From contig NZ_CP115468.1 in assembly GCF_028462125.1 (NCBI RefSeq), positions 3,899,559 through 3,963,558 on the forward strand: DNA of 64,000 nucleotides, read 5' to 3'. The notes beneath the pieces were generated by a model. That model saw nothing but the letters and a program-made list of their open reading frames with translations, did not search any database and was not told where the DNA came from. The position numbers and the translations under genes are program-made. The first letter of the stretch is position 1; every line of letters starts with the position of its first letter. Shown in pieces: positions 28,680 to 37,776 of this stretch. This stretch comes from Leptospira sp. GIMC2001 (GTDB lineage: Bacteria > Spirochaetota > Leptospiria > Leptospirales > Leptospiraceae).

Positions 28680-29344
28680 TGGTATCTTGCCTCAATGAAA
28701 TAAAAAAGTATTACTGTCAGTGTAAAAAAAACAAGATTTAGTATAAACCCATTCTTCAATTTTTTTCGGTCTTTTTCTTCAAGAAAATAGGCAGTGATTA
28801 TAACAGAGAAAAAACCACCAAGATGTGCCCAGTGAGCAATCTGATCTTTCTCAAAAACATTTGTTATATCCGTATAAACAGAACCCCAAGCTATAAGAAA
28901 CATGGGAAACGGAAATGTCACTCCACCCATTCTCAAAGTAAAAGGAGAAAGTAATGCAGCGACAGCAGCTAAACCAGAGATGGCACCGCTTGCACCAAGG
29001 ACAGGTGTATTATCTCCCATAAAAATTCCTCGAACAATCGAATCTAACAATGCTGATACGATCAAAGCCATTCCATAAAAAAGTATCCATTTACTTGGTC
29101 CAACTTTGTATTCGACAGCTCTTCCAAGAATAAATAAATACATAAGATTAGAAATGAGATGGCTAAAATTCCCATGCATCAAACTAGAAAGAAACCAATT
29201 GATTGGATTCCATTCTCTTGGATAGGAGAGAAAATAATTTGCAACGAAACTATCTGGTATAAAAAAAATCGCTGCAAAGAAAAAAACAAAAAGAAAAACA
29301 ACGAGTGATGCCGTAAGTGGGAATTCCCAGAAAACTTTGCTCAT
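28676..29344 (-). CDS. Rhomboid family intramembrane serine protease
   Basis: Starting at 29344 gives 222 residues and avoids overlapping the upstream gene by 77 bases; a longer frame begins at 29452. Six membrane segments are visible. The rhomboid residues are all present: HLISNLMYLF (H62, N66), the nucleophile in LGASGAISG (Ser119) and the His in HWAHLGGFF (His174). It should cut membrane proteins within the bilayer. No clear ribosome binding site at the chosen start. The dehydrogenase gene overlaps by 4 bases. Confidence 0.88.
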   Translation of the reverse strand: MSKVFWEFPLTASLVVFLFVFFFAAIFFIPDSFVANYFLSYPREWNPINWFLSSLMHGNFSHLISNLMYLFILGRAVEYKVGPSKWILFYGMALIVSALLDSIVRGIFMGDNTPVLGASGAISGLAAVAALLSPFTLRMGGVTFPFPMFLIAWGSVYTDITNVFEKDQIAHWAHLGGFFSVIITAYFLEEKDRKKLKNGFILNLVFFTLTVILFYFIEARYQ

Positions 29345-29375
29345 AATAATAGGATCATTATAATCATTGAGCAGA

Positions 29376-30212
29376 TCAATTCGAATTTGATACTTGTCTT
29401 GGAATATCTGGATAAGATTCTTTTCGAATATAAGCCTCATCAACCCCTTCAAGTGGGATTGCGAGCTCTTCTAGTTTTGGATCATTCCAGACCTCATAAA
29501 AAATATCTCTTCTATCGTAGACTGTAAAATAACTATCGTAGTGATATCTGAGATAGCGATCCGTATCATTAGGAATTACTCTCTGTATTTCAAGTTTCAA
29601 TGCTTCGAAAGACTCAAGTTCATCCTCTTCAGATTCATAGGATCCATCATGCAATAATCCTAATCTTATAATATATTTTTCACATTGTTTCAAGGATTGC
29701 AAAGCATAGGAAGCATCTTGTAATTTAAGCAAGTAGAGTTGGGGATGTTTATTTTTAGCGAGGAGAATTTTCATTTTCGCTACTGCGATTTCGCGAAATC
29801 CCAATTTGAGATAGAAATGTGTATTGGTTTTTGTTCGATTGTTTGATAATTTTGTCAACCGAATCATCTCATATTCTAATGTTTTGATTCCTGCATCTAC
29901 AATTCGATAGTACAGCTGAAGAGTGATGAATTGGGTTCTCCTCATTTCACTGTATCCTTTTCCTAAGTCCATTTGCAATTGCAATAGCTCCGTTTCTATC
30001 TGGTGTTGTAGAGCTCGAGTATAAATCTTTTCATCTTGAGGCTCCCCAAAATTTGCAATCGATGGACCAATATCTTTTAGGTAGTTATAATTTGCGCGCA
30101 TCCCTTCTGTAACTTTTATCAACTGAGTCGACTTATTGGATTGGTCTGAAGATGAGAGATTCATGGCAGAACATACCAATGCCAAAGTTACAAATTTTTT
30201 ATAATTCCTCAT
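29376..30212 (-). CDS. Secreted protein of unknown function
   Basis: A 278-residue protein. A short hydrophobic N-terminus (FVTLALVCSAMNLSSSD) looks like a signal peptide, perhaps of a lipoprotein with Cys14. The mature part is mostly helical and charged (MRRTQFITLQLYYRIVDAGI, LKLQDASYALQSLKQCEKYI), with an acidic patch ESEEDELESFEA. No family recognised. It is first in the minus-strand cluster; the rhomboid start lies 31 bases after its stop. Confidence 0.7.
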   Translation of the reverse strand: MRNYKKFVTLALVCSAMNLSSSDQSNKSTQLIKVTEGMRANYNYLKDIGPSIANFGEPQDEKIYTRALQHQIETELLQLQMDLGKGYSEMRRTQFITLQLYYRIVDAGIKTLEYEMIRLTKLSNNRTKTNTHFYLKLGFREIAVAKMKILLAKNKHPQLYLLKLQDASYALQSLKQCEKYIIRLGLLHDGSYESEEDELESFEALKLEIQRVIPNDTDRYLRYHYDSYFTVYDRRDIFYEVWNDPKLEELAIPLEGVDEAYIRKESYPDIPRQVSNSN

Positions 30213-30295
30213 TATTGATTTAATAGTCGGTGAATAAGAAAATTTGACAGAAAAGATAATTTTCTCTTCAAAAAACTAGTTTACTTTGGATTGAT

Positions 30296-30309
30296 TATGT
30301 AGGATTTTA
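30296..30309 (+). promoter_or_regulatory. Shared upstream motif TATGTAGGATTTTA
   Basis: This 14-base sequence, ending 21 bases before the ATG at 30331, recurs with one change at 31081-31094 before the gene at 31141, and its core TGTAGGAT occurs again at 47172-47179 before the adenosine deaminase gene. It contains TAGGAT, which could be a weak -10 box, but no good -35 box lies 17 bases upstream at any of the sites. Function unknown. Confidence 0.25.
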
Positions 30310-30330
30310 GGCTATTCAAGATCAATAATC

Positions 30331-30948
30331 ATGCCAGGCCCCTTTCCTCTCAACACTGCAACCGTAAATGAATGTCTTACTGAACTCAAGAAAATTCAGG
30401 AGACTAAAGAATTCAAATCCGTTATAGATTTGATGACGGACTTAGCGATATCCAATGATAAAAATACTTGGTCAGTGATTTACCAGATCATGAGAGATGC
30501 AGATTCAGGAAGACTATCTTGGGCGCTACATAAAGAGATACTTTCGAGTACAATCTCCATTCTAACAAAAGTTGGGGATAGTAAATCTTATAGGTTGATT
30601 ATCAATTATATCAAAACATTAGATAAAAATATTCCTTTCGGAGCTATCGAGTTAATCTCCGATCTTCTCCCTACATTTGCTGAAATGGATCCAGAAGAAA
30701 TTATCAAAATTGCATCACAAAAAGATGAGATCCGATCAGCCATAGGAATTATAGCGCTTTCTAAATTGGCGATCGAAAATAAACTTTCTTCAGAGCAGAA
30801 AGTGACAATACGGAATGTTTTTAGTGATAACAACAATCAGCGGTTTTATATGAAAGACATCATCGAATCCACTCTTCATATTATGGAAGATCAAGAAAAA
30901 GGTGCTAGTTTTCTCCAGGGCGAGGATCTTGAGAAAATTTTCTCCTAA
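30331..30948 (+). CDS. Protein of unknown function, helical repeat type
   Basis: A 205-residue cytoplasmic-looking protein made almost wholly of helices (FKSVIDLMTDLAIS, LSWALHKEILSSTISILTKV, SEQKVTIRNVFSD). The rhythm of paired helices suggests an Armadillo/HEAT-like solenoid, but no unit repeats clearly. No ribosome binding site is obvious. The next gene (31141) is in the same direction and has a similar all-helical style and shared upstream motif; the two may be functionally linked. No family recognised. Confidence 0.7.
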   Translation: MPGPFPLNTATVNECLTELKKIQETKEFKSVIDLMTDLAISNDKNTWSVIYQIMRDADSGRLSWALHKEILSSTISILTKVGDSKSYRLIINYIKTLDKNIPFGAIELISDLLPTFAEMDPEEIIKIASQKDEIRSAIGIIALSKLAIENKLSSEQKVTIRNVFSDNNNQRFYMKDIIESTLHIMEDQEKGASFLQGEDLEKIFS

Positions 30949-31080
30949 ATTCATATCGAGTCTTAATCTCTAAATCGCATTTTAACTTCAGAATTCTTTC
31001 TCGACTTATTATCAAAACTCTAACAATTCCTGCAGGCTGATTCCATTTCACCAAGTTCTGGTACGAAACATGCAATTCAG

Positions 31081-31094
31081 TATGTAGGATCTTA
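31081..31094 (+). promoter_or_regulatory. Second copy of shared motif, TATGTAGGATCTTA
   Basis: Matches the 30296-30309 motif in 13 of 14 bases. It sits 46 bases before the ATG at 31141. The rest of the 192-base gap 30949-31140 shows no gene, hairpin or RNA that I can support. Confidence 0.25.
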
Positions 31095-31140
31095 AATCTA
31101 ATAAAAATTTAAACAGATTGTTTAAAAATTAAGCGGTAAT

Positions 31141-32022
31141 ATGGCTAAACTGAACTACAATAATACTTTAAACTCCAAAGCGGGTCTTTTATGGAAGAGT
31201 ATTGAGCGCCAATCTGAAGTTCAGACTGGCTTGGTACGACTCAATAAAGAAGTGACACTCCGGATCCTCATCAATAAGCCTCAGGAATTTCTAGAAGCAA
31301 ATCGTTTCGATTTCACAAAGAATATGAAGTTGTTTATGAAAACAGTTGTTACTATGGATTCTGAGAAGTTGGAGTATTTTATCTTCCGATTGTATGATTG
31401 CTATCTTCGAGAGTTGCAATATATCGAAAATCGAAACAACCAATTTTCAATTGATATTCTTTTTCAAGTAATCGAAACTCTCACGATAGAAAAGGACTCA
31501 CTTCAATCGGTTCAAGGCTATTTTGAGGCAGCCAATTCGGATTCCTTAACCAGATCCGATATGGAAAATATTTTGCACCATATGAAAGCTTTCAATCTTA
31601 TGGCGGCACAATTCCAAAGACTGGGAAATTTAAAAAAGGCAATTGAACTTACAGATCAAATCATACTAAAAATTGCTACTTTGAATCCGATGGTAACAGT
31701 TATGGCTTTGGACAATATGTTCAGTCTGATTCTCGCTCAGAACATTCTCGCAACAAAATATGCACTTAGAAATTTGCTATCTGGTTGGATGGAAGAATAT
31801 GGATTCAGCAAGGATCAAGCGGCTAGGATTTTGCCACTTTTTCCAAACGATTCTTCACTCAATGAATTTAGGTCCGTGTATACTAAAGCAATGCAATCTC
31901 TCATGAATATGGAAGATGCTACTGCTAATAAAGAAATGGATCTTTTTATGCTGAGAACAATTTGTAACTATTTTACATCATGGTTGAATCGAGTAGCAAA
32001 TCAATTGCCGGCAGTAGCTTAA
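31141..32022 (+). CDS. Protein of unknown function, all-helical
   Basis: A 293-residue protein with no signal peptide or membrane segment. It is helical throughout (KLFMKTVVTMDSEKLEYFIF, LQYIENRNNQFSIDILFQVI, MAAQFQRLGNLKKAIELTDQ); the last segment resembles a single TPR-like unit. No catalytic motif seen and no family recognised. The stop overlaps the convergent methyltransferase gene by 4 bases. AAGCGG before the ATG is at best a weak ribosome binding site. Confidence 0.75.
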   Translation: MAKLNYNNTLNSKAGLLWKSIERQSEVQTGLVRLNKEVTLRILINKPQEFLEANRFDFTKNMKLFMKTVVTMDSEKLEYFIFRLYDCYLRELQYIENRNNQFSIDILFQVIETLTIEKDSLQSVQGYFEAANSDSLTRSDMENILHHMKAFNLMAAQFQRLGNLKKAIELTDQIILKIATLNPMVTVMALDNMFSLILAQNILATKYALRNLLSGWMEEYGFSKDQAARILPLFPNDSSLNEFRSVYTKAMQSLMNMEDATANKEMDLFMLRTICNYFTSWLNRVANQLPAVA

Positions 32023-32879
32023 TTTTTTTTCTTAGTCATCGTAACAAATAAGGTGTTGCTAATATTCCAACGCCCACGACTTATCCAGAAAATAAATCGA
32101 GATACATGGTAGTATAGCACTTTCGCAATTAGGGCTAATTTGCTCTTAGAACCTGCAACACTCATTATTGGCTTGAGAATGTAGTATTTAGGATTCTCAA
32201 ACCCGGTCTGTTCGCCCAATCGAGCAAGCGTTTCCATATAATAATTGTTAACGTGATCTTTTGCTTCGAGATAATGGACTCCTGGTTTCATGCCTTTGAT
32301 CAGGACTTTTAATTTAGCTTTCCATAATTGAAATGGAAAATTCGGAGTTTGCATAAATAAAACTCCACCAGGCTTTAGAACTGAATTGATGTAATCTAAA
32401 AGAGAATGAGGTTTTGGGATATGTTCGATTACATCCCAAAGAGTTACTATATCCAAGCTTGACTTTTCAATTCCGCTATCTTGAACGAGTCCAGAATGAA
32501 CATTGTCCATCCTATTTTTTTCTCGTGCAAAAGCTACAGCGCGCTCGGAGATCTCGTATCCAATCGCTGTCCATCCGCTACGATCCGAACCAACTTTTTT
32601 AACAAAAAAACCTAAGCCACAACCTATATCTAAAAGCTTACCGTTCTTTTCCTTCAAGAACCGATTGATAAAATCATCATAAATATCTCTGTGTGCTGTA
32701 TCCCACCATTCTAAATCGAACTCTTCTGTTGGATCATCCCAATAACCTTCATAGTGTTCATCTTGTTCGTAAGTGGAATAAACATGACCGCAATAAGAAC
32801 ATTTAACGATCGCAATGCCATTCTCATCAAAAACGGAAACATGGTCTTGGCTTTCACAAAGTATACAATTATGATTCAT
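32019..32879 (-). CDS. SAM-dependent methyltransferase with N-terminal zinc-ribbon
   Basis: A 286-residue protein. Residues 5-30 carry two Cys pairs (CILC and CSYC) spaced like a small zinc ribbon. The methyltransferase core follows, with motif I LLDIGCGLGFFVKK (82-95), a later VTLWDVIEHIPKP (motif IV) and LKPGGVLFMQTPNFPF (post-motif). This layout is common in methyltransferases acting on sugars or small molecules in cell-surface gene clusters, but the substrate cannot be read here. Convergent with the preceding gene, divergent from dapF. Confidence 0.85.
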   Translation of the reverse strand: MNHNCILCESQDHVSVFDENGIAIVKCSYCGHVYSTYEQDEHYEGYWDDPTEEFDLEWWDTAHRDIYDDFINRFLKEKNGKLLDIGCGLGFFVKKVGSDRSGWTAIGYEISERAVAFAREKNRMDNVHSGLVQDSGIEKSSLDIVTLWDVIEHIPKPHSLLDYINSVLKPGGVLFMQTPNFPFQLWKAKLKVLIKGMKPGVHYLEAKDHVNNYYMETLARLGEQTGFENPKYYILKPIMSVAGSKSKLALIAKVLYYHVSRFIFWISRGRWNISNTLFVTMTKKKN

Positions 32880-32982
32880 TCTAATTTTAGTAAAAAATTA
32901 TTTGGTAACTTGGTCAATCAAAAACAAAATTTTCACCTTGTCGCAGTGTAGAGCGGAACAAAAATTGGATTGAGGTCGACAA

Positions 32983-33825
32983 ATGAAGATCAATTTCACT
33001 AAAATGCAAGGCATCGGCAACGATTACGTCTACATAGATGCAACTAAAGAAGACATTCAGCTGTCATCAGAACAAATTCAATTTATTTCAGATCGTAATT
33101 TTGGCATTGGAAGTGATGGTGTAATTTTTATTCGTCCATCAAGTAAAGGTGAATTCCAAATGGATATGTACAATTCGGACGGTTCTTCATCAGAAATGTG
33201 TGGAAATGGAATCCGTTGTGTTGGTAAATTTATTTATGATAAAAAACTAACAAAAAATACTAAACCCAAAATTGAAACAGGTGCCGGCATATTGACTCTC
33301 GATATGAAAGTTAATTCTAGTGAAAAGGTAGAATTGGTAACTGTTGATATGGGCAAGCCCATTCTTAAACCATCTGAGATTCCCATTAAATGGGGAGATA
33401 CCGAAAACGTTGTAAATGAGATTATCAAAGTCCAAAATCTTGATCTTCACTTTACAGCCGTTAGTATGGGTAATCCACACTGCGTAATTTTTGTTGATGA
33501 TGCAGATTCGTTTCCAGTCAGGGAAATTGGACCTATAATTGAGAACCACGAATTATTTCCAAGAAGAGTAAACGTTGAATTTGTTACTGTCCGTGGCCAG
33601 GATCATTTGTACCAAAGAACTTGGGAAAGGGGTGCCGGTGAAACATTAGCTTGTGGAACTGGTGCTTGTGCAGTTGCCGTTGCAGCTAGATTAACAGGAA
33701 GAGCCAGCTCTAAAGTAAAAATAGATCTTAGAGGTGGCACTTTGGAAATTGAATGGCGAGAGAACGGACATGTTTTTATGACTGGTCCGGCATCTGAAGT
33801 CTATTCAGGAGTCATTGATCTATAG
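32983..33825 (+). CDS. dapF: Diaminopimelate epimerase
   Basis: A 280-residue protein of normal length. It converts LL- to meso-diaminopimelate for lysine and peptidoglycan. The first catalytic Cys lies in [10 protein letters not shown] (Cys73), the second in [10 protein letters not shown] (Cys224); the N-terminal [12 protein letters not shown] is also diagnostic. GAGG seven bases before the ATG is a good ribosome binding site. The end overlaps the convergent HAD gene by 14 bases. Cytoplasmic. Confidence 0.97.
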   Translation: MKINFTKMQGIGNDYVYIDATKEDIQLSSEQIQFISDRNFGIGSDGVIFIRPSSKGEFQMDMYNSDGSSSEMCGNGIRCVGKFIYDKKLTKNTKPKIETGAGILTLDMKVNSSEKVELVTVDMGKPILKPSEIPIKWGDTENVVNEIIKVQNLDLHFTAVSMGNPHCVIFVDDADSFPVREIGPIIENHELFPRRVNVEFVTVRGQDHLYQRTWERGAGETLACGTGACAVAVAARLTGRASSKVKIDLRGGTLEIEWRENGHVFMTGPASEVYSGVIDL

Positions 33826-34558
33826 AAATTGCAATTTCAACTGCTTTAATAACGTTGCGAACTCGAACAGCTTGAATGCCAGCTTTCGGTCCAACGTTTT
33901 CAAAGTATTCACGATCTCCAAAAATATCTTCTATATGAATGAGTTGCATGCCCATTTTCGCGGCACCTTTCATATCATCCTCCCAACTATCTCCAATCAT
34001 AAATGAATCTTCTGGTTTAGATTGCGTTATAGATAGTGCTCGCTGAAAAACTTTCTTATCGGGTTTTTCGATGCCCAATTCTTCAGAGACAATCATATGA
34101 AAAGGAAAGTCACGAGGAATGATATTATTCAATTTTAGAAATTGGGTACGAAGATTCTCATTTGAAACTAAAACCAATTGATTGGATTTACCAAATGGTT
34201 CTAGAATCTTCCACAATTGTTTGTATGAGTTTCTATTTTCTTTGGCAAAATTCTGTAAATACTCTGTAAAAAATTCGAAATATTTGGATTCTAAATCTAG
34301 AATCTTTTGAAAACTGGATCCAGTCAAATTTCCAAAAGTAGATTCCCATTGCTTCTTAAAACATAAAATTCTAAGGCGATTGGACGTATGATCTTTGAGT
34401 TCTGATTTGATCTGACTACGTGCAATTTCATAAGTTTGATGAAAATGGGATTTCGCTTTACCTGTTTTCTTAGTCCAAATCGATTCTAATTTATCTAGAG
34501 CATAATCATATGCCTTCTTAGAAGGAATAATTGTATTATCAATATCAAACAATAACAT
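33812..34558 (-). CDS. HAD-superfamily hydrolase (YjjG-like)
   Basis: A 248-residue protein. The nucleophile motif FDIDNTI (Asp5, Asp7) opens the protein, LVLVSNEN is motif [14 protein letters not shown] holds the motif III Lys, and [14 protein letters not shown] the motif IV acids. The helical cap inserted after motif I is typical of nucleotidase/phosphatase members such as YjjG. The exact substrate is unknown. It is read toward dapF and overlaps it by 14 bases. Confidence 0.85.
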   Translation of the reverse strand: MLLFDIDNTIIPSKKAYDYALDKLESIWTKKTGKAKSHFHQTYEIARSQIKSELKDHTSNRLRILCFKKQWESTFGNLTGSSFQKILDLESKYFEFFTEYLQNFAKENRNSYKQLWKILEPFGKSNQLVLVSNENLRTQFLKLNNIIPRDFPFHMIVSEELGIEKPDKKVFQRALSITQSKPEDSFMIGDSWEDDMKGAAKMGMQLIHIEDIFGDREYFENVGPKAGIQAVRVRNVIKAVEIAISIDQ

Positions 34559-34623
34559 AGTTACAAGATATCGAAAGTTTTTAATGTTGACGAGTCAAAA
34601 TAATATTTGATAGTAGATTTCCA

Positions 34624-34821
34624 ATGTTACCAATTGCAAAAATACTTTCTTCGCTATTTATAATTCTTGGAATAATATTATCTGGCTACGGTATTTTTAC
34701 ATGGGATGATCCGATGTACATCAAATCCCTGAATTACAATGTTAACTTTTATTGGGGTTTGATAGTTTTAGTTTTTGGAATTCTTTTCTATGCTGGTGAT
34801 CGATTGGCTTCTGATTCATGA
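34624..34821 (+). CDS. Small two-span membrane protein
   Basis: A 65-residue protein with two hydrophobic helices (IAKILSSLFIILGIILSGYG and WGLIVLVFGILFYAG) joined by a short polar turn with MYIKSLNYNVNFY. No family recognised. Its last 34 bases overlap the convergent binding-protein gene, which argues for mild caution, but the clean two-helix design is unlikely by chance. Confidence 0.55.
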   Translation: MLPIAKILSSLFIILGIILSGYGIFTWDDPMYIKSLNYNVNFYWGLIVLVFGILFYAGDRLASDS

Positions 34822-35597
34822 TATTTTTTTACAATACTACTCATTGAATCCAACGCATCGATAAATAAAGCTGGACCAGGTTGTAAAATTATACTAGAAT
34901 CAATCTCATAAATCTGATTATTTTTAATAGCATTTACATCTTGCCATTGGGTGTGATTTCTTACCCAATCAAAATCTACAGGCTTTCCACACCAAGATCC
35001 GATTATGATATCAGGGTTTTCATTCTCAACATCTGAGCCTGAAATAATTCTGTCTTTTGCGAGAGATTTTTCTTTGAGATTATCAAAAGCATCTTCGCCT
35101 CCGCAAATTTGTATCAATTCACTAACCCATTTGATTCCAGTTATGATAGGCTCGTTCCATTCTTGAAAGAAAATTCTTGGACGATATTTATAGATTCTCA
35201 TTGAATTCTTAATATCATCGATCTTCATTTTCCATTGGTCAACAAGATGAATTGTTTCTGTTGTTCGTCCTACCAACGATCCCAAAAGAATCATGGTCTG
35301 AAAAATTTCTTCGATAGATCGTTGATTGGTTATAAAAACATTCAGTCCTTCTTTTATTAAATCACGAGCGAGATCACCTTGAATATCTGAAAATCCTATG
35401 ATCAAATCTGGATTGAGAGATTTTATTTTCTTTATATTACCAGAAATAAAGGAGGATACAATCGGTTTTTCTTGTTTGGCTTGCTTAGGTCGAACCGTAT
35501 AAGTTGTAACACCGGCTATACGCTTCTGTTCTCCAAGTAAGTAAAATAGCTCTGTTGTTTCTTCGGTAAGGCAAATAATTTTCTGGGGATAATTCAA
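34788..35597 (-). CDS. Cobalamin/iron-type periplasmic-binding-fold protein without signal peptide
   Basis: A 269-residue protein of the helical-backbone metal-receptor type (BtuF-like): KIICLTEETTELFYLLGEQK at the start, SLNPDLIIGFSDIQGDLARD, an inter-domain helix (ETIHLVDQWKMKIDDIK), and IICGGEDAFDNL-like and ENPDIIIGSWCG segments. The N-terminus reads MNYPQKIICLTEE with no signal peptide, so it seems cytoplasmic as written, unlike BtuF or FhuD. No permease or ATPase gene is adjacent. The ligand is unknown. Confidence 0.8.
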   Translation of the reverse strand: MNYPQKIICLTEETTELFYLLGEQKRIAGVTTYTVRPKQAKQEKPIVSSFISGNIKKIKSLNPDLIIGFSDIQGDLARDLIKEGLNVFITNQRSIEEIFQTMILLGSLVGRTTETIHLVDQWKMKIDDIKNSMRIYKYRPRIFFQEWNEPIITGIKWVSELIQICGGEDAFDNLKEKSLAKDRIISGSDVENENPDIIIGSWCGKPVDFDWVRNHTQWQDVNAIKNNQIYEIDSSIILQPGPALFIDALDSMSSIVKKYHESEANRSPA

Positions 35598-35606
35598 GTT
35601 TCAACC

Positions 35607-36377
35607 TTAAGGAGCAAAAGAAAGATCTTCTTCCTGCCATGTGGTTCCATGCTTTTTCTTATGTTCATCCATATGCAATTGGTCTTGGTATGCATTGGCA
35701 CCAGAAAGACCTAAAGTTCCAGTAATCATTATTGCGGAACTTACTTGTGAAGCATAAGCCATAGGTATCATAGGCATTGCTGCAATTGCACCTGCCAATC
35801 CCGCCGAAACTCCAAGCGCAAATGGCATAGTCAGAAAAAAAATAATTTGAAATCTTCTTAGTTTGGATTCAGGATAAACTGTTTCTTCAGTGAATTTCTT
35901 TTTATCCCTTTCTTTCTTTTCACGATCTCGACCTTGATTGTTAAACGATTCTTGCATAGCTTGCTCGTTGATCTGACCGGTCAATGGATTGATAAGTTGA
36001 GGTTGCCCACGATTGTTGTTTGGCAATTGACTTGGATCTAGTGATCCGATATTTTGTAAAGCACCAGTTCCAGCTCCAGGAATTCCGACGAGGGGGTCAA
36101 AAGGCTTTTGAACCATCTTAGGTGTTACAGGAAAATTGGTTTTCTTATTTTCTGGCGGAACTTTATAAGTTCTATACCGTTCCTCAAATTCTGACTCGGG
36201 TTCACTGCCTGGGATGTTTCTAAGATTCATATCATATTCATCATAGAAACCTTCTTTTGTTTGAGCTTGAATTCTAAATCCAGTAATACTGAAAATGATC
36301 AGTATAACAGTGATTATTTTCACAGAGTCCACCAAAGAGACATATAAATTATTTAAATAATTCTTAAGAAAATTCAT
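35607..36377 (-). CDS. Membrane or secreted protein of unknown function
   Basis: A 256-residue protein. An N-terminal hydrophobic segment (IITVILIIFSITGF, then RIQAQ) is probably a cleaved signal peptide. A Pro/Asn/Gln-rich middle (LGSLDPSQ-like and NNNRGQPQ) is followed by a charged stretch and two C-terminal membrane segments (IIFFLTMPFALGVSAGLAGA and VSSAIMITGTLGLSGA). No family recognised. The binding-protein gene starts 9 bases after its stop, so the two are probably one transcript. Confidence 0.7.
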   Translation of the reverse strand: MNFLKNYLNNLYVSLVDSVKIITVILIIFSITGFRIQAQTKEGFYDEYDMNLRNIPGSEPESEFEERYRTYKVPPENKKTNFPVTPKMVQKPFDPLVGIPGAGTGALQNIGSLDPSQLPNNNRGQPQLINPLTGQINEQAMQESFNNQGRDREKKERDKKKFTEETVYPESKLRRFQIIFFLTMPFALGVSAGLAGAIAAMPMIPMAYASQVSSAIMITGTLGLSGANAYQDQLHMDEHKKKHGTTWQEEDLSFAP

Positions 36378-36439
36378 CTTTGTAAACGATAGGAATTTTT
36401 TCCAATCTTTAGTTTAGAATTTACCAGCAATTGGAATCG

Positions 36440-37753
36440 TCAACTAGAAAGAATCCCTCGTGAAAGCTTCTCACTTGTATATTCAAAAGATTTTGCTCTA
36501 ATCAAATCTAAGTCTTCTGGTTTAATTCCCATTTCTTTAGCTTTTTTATATTCTTCTTGAATGTTCGTGTTAAAAATTCCAGGATCATCAGCTCCTATCG
36601 TGACTCGTAAATCATTTTCTATAAACCTATGTAGAGGGTGATCAATTTTTTCTTCGATCATTCCAATGTAAAAATTGGAACTTGGACAAGATTCAATGAC
36701 AGCCGAAGTTTTCTTGATCTCAGCCATACAGTAGTTTTGAAAAGTTTCCAAAAATGTAACTTCACGCTCATCATAAACAATCTCAATCAGTGAATCCGGT
36801 TTTAGATCCTTTAGCTTAGCTAGATTGGATTCAATTTCGGTGAGCTTTCGAAAATATCCATATTTCTGAATAGTTTTAGAATGCTTACGCTCCCATTCCA
36901 ATTGTTGGGTTCGTTCGCTTACAGATTCCAGTCTCTTCTTATTCAGAAAATATTGTGGTCGGATCCCTAAGGCTATACAATGCCCAAGTCTATGCGCTCC
37001 ATATAGAGCAGATTCCAAAACCCATCGACTAGCTGAATGTGGTGTTTTATCTTGGTAGCTCTCACCTACATGATACAGTATCGCTAGACCTAAATCAGGT
37101 TGAGCTAGATTGTCAGCTAACACCTGTTCGAAGAATTCCTTTTTCTCAGACGGCGGATATCCTTCCTCGATATGACAGAAATCAATACCTGATAGATAAT
37201 CTCTTACAAGAGAATTTTTAGATTGCAACTCTTTTAGCCAAATGTATTGCTCTAGAAATAATTTGTTTCGATGCAATGATACTGCAAGTTTAGGTTCAAT
37301 TTTGTATCCAGCTTTATTAGCTAATTCTGATCCAGCCTGAAGACCTTCACATGATGCAATTATTTTGCTCTCAACAATCGGTCTAGTTTCTGTAACTGCG
37401 AACATGATTCTAAATTCCGCATGCTCTATTCCTTGTTTAGCATGTTCTAATGTAACTAAAGACGAAATTGATCTAATCTCATCTTCATCAAATTTTGCCA
37501 ATGCAATGATCAAATTGAATTTGGATTGGAATTCTTGGAATGGACCGTGGTAGTTAAAATGGTAGAGACTGGAAAACTTTATTGGATCCTGATAGTCCGA
37601 GAAAAAATTCTCCGTATCAATAATTTTACCGAATACTTGCTCATAGGAATCAGTAAATATTTTCCATCTCGGACTAGGATTTTTTTTTCCAATGTCATAA
37701 AGCATTGGAGCTGAAATGGATCCGTAAAGGTGGTTGTGTAATTCACAAAACAT
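36440..37753 (-). CDS. Adenosine deaminase-like metallohydrolase
   Basis: A 437-residue protein. Zinc-site and catalytic motifs of the adenosine/AMP deaminase family are present: ELHNHLYGS (His6, His8), ILYHVGES, AHRLGHCIALG, SCPSSNFYIG, and GADDPGIFNTNI near the C-terminus with the Asp pair. The middle has an insertion of charged helix (YFLNKKRLESVSERTQQLEW) before the SCPSSN motif. A second deaminase-like gene lies at 47210. Codons 23-25 contain an A9 run (37680-37688 on the plus strand). The true substrate is uncertain. Confidence 0.85.
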   Translation of the reverse strand: MFCELHNHLYGSISAPMLYDIGKKNPSPRWKIFTDSYEQVFGKIIDTENFFSDYQDPIKFSSLYHFNYHGPFQEFQSKFNLIIALAKFDEDEIRSISSLVTLEHAKQGIEHAEFRIMFAVTETRPIVESKIIASCEGLQAGSELANKAGYKIEPKLAVSLHRNKLFLEQYIWLKELQSKNSLVRDYLSGIDFCHIEEGYPPSEKKEFFEQVLADNLAQPDLGLAILYHVGESYQDKTPHSASRWVLESALYGAHRLGHCIALGIRPQYFLNKKRLESVSERTQQLEWERKHSKTIQKYGYFRKLTEIESNLAKLKDLKPDSLIEIVYDEREVTFLETFQNYCMAEIKKTSAVIESCPSSNFYIGMIEEKIDHPLHRFIENDLRVTIGADDPGIFNTNIQEEYKKAKEMGIKPEDLDLIRAKSFEYTSEKLSRGILSS

Positions 37754-37776
37754 AAAAAAAATGGTCTATCTCCACT

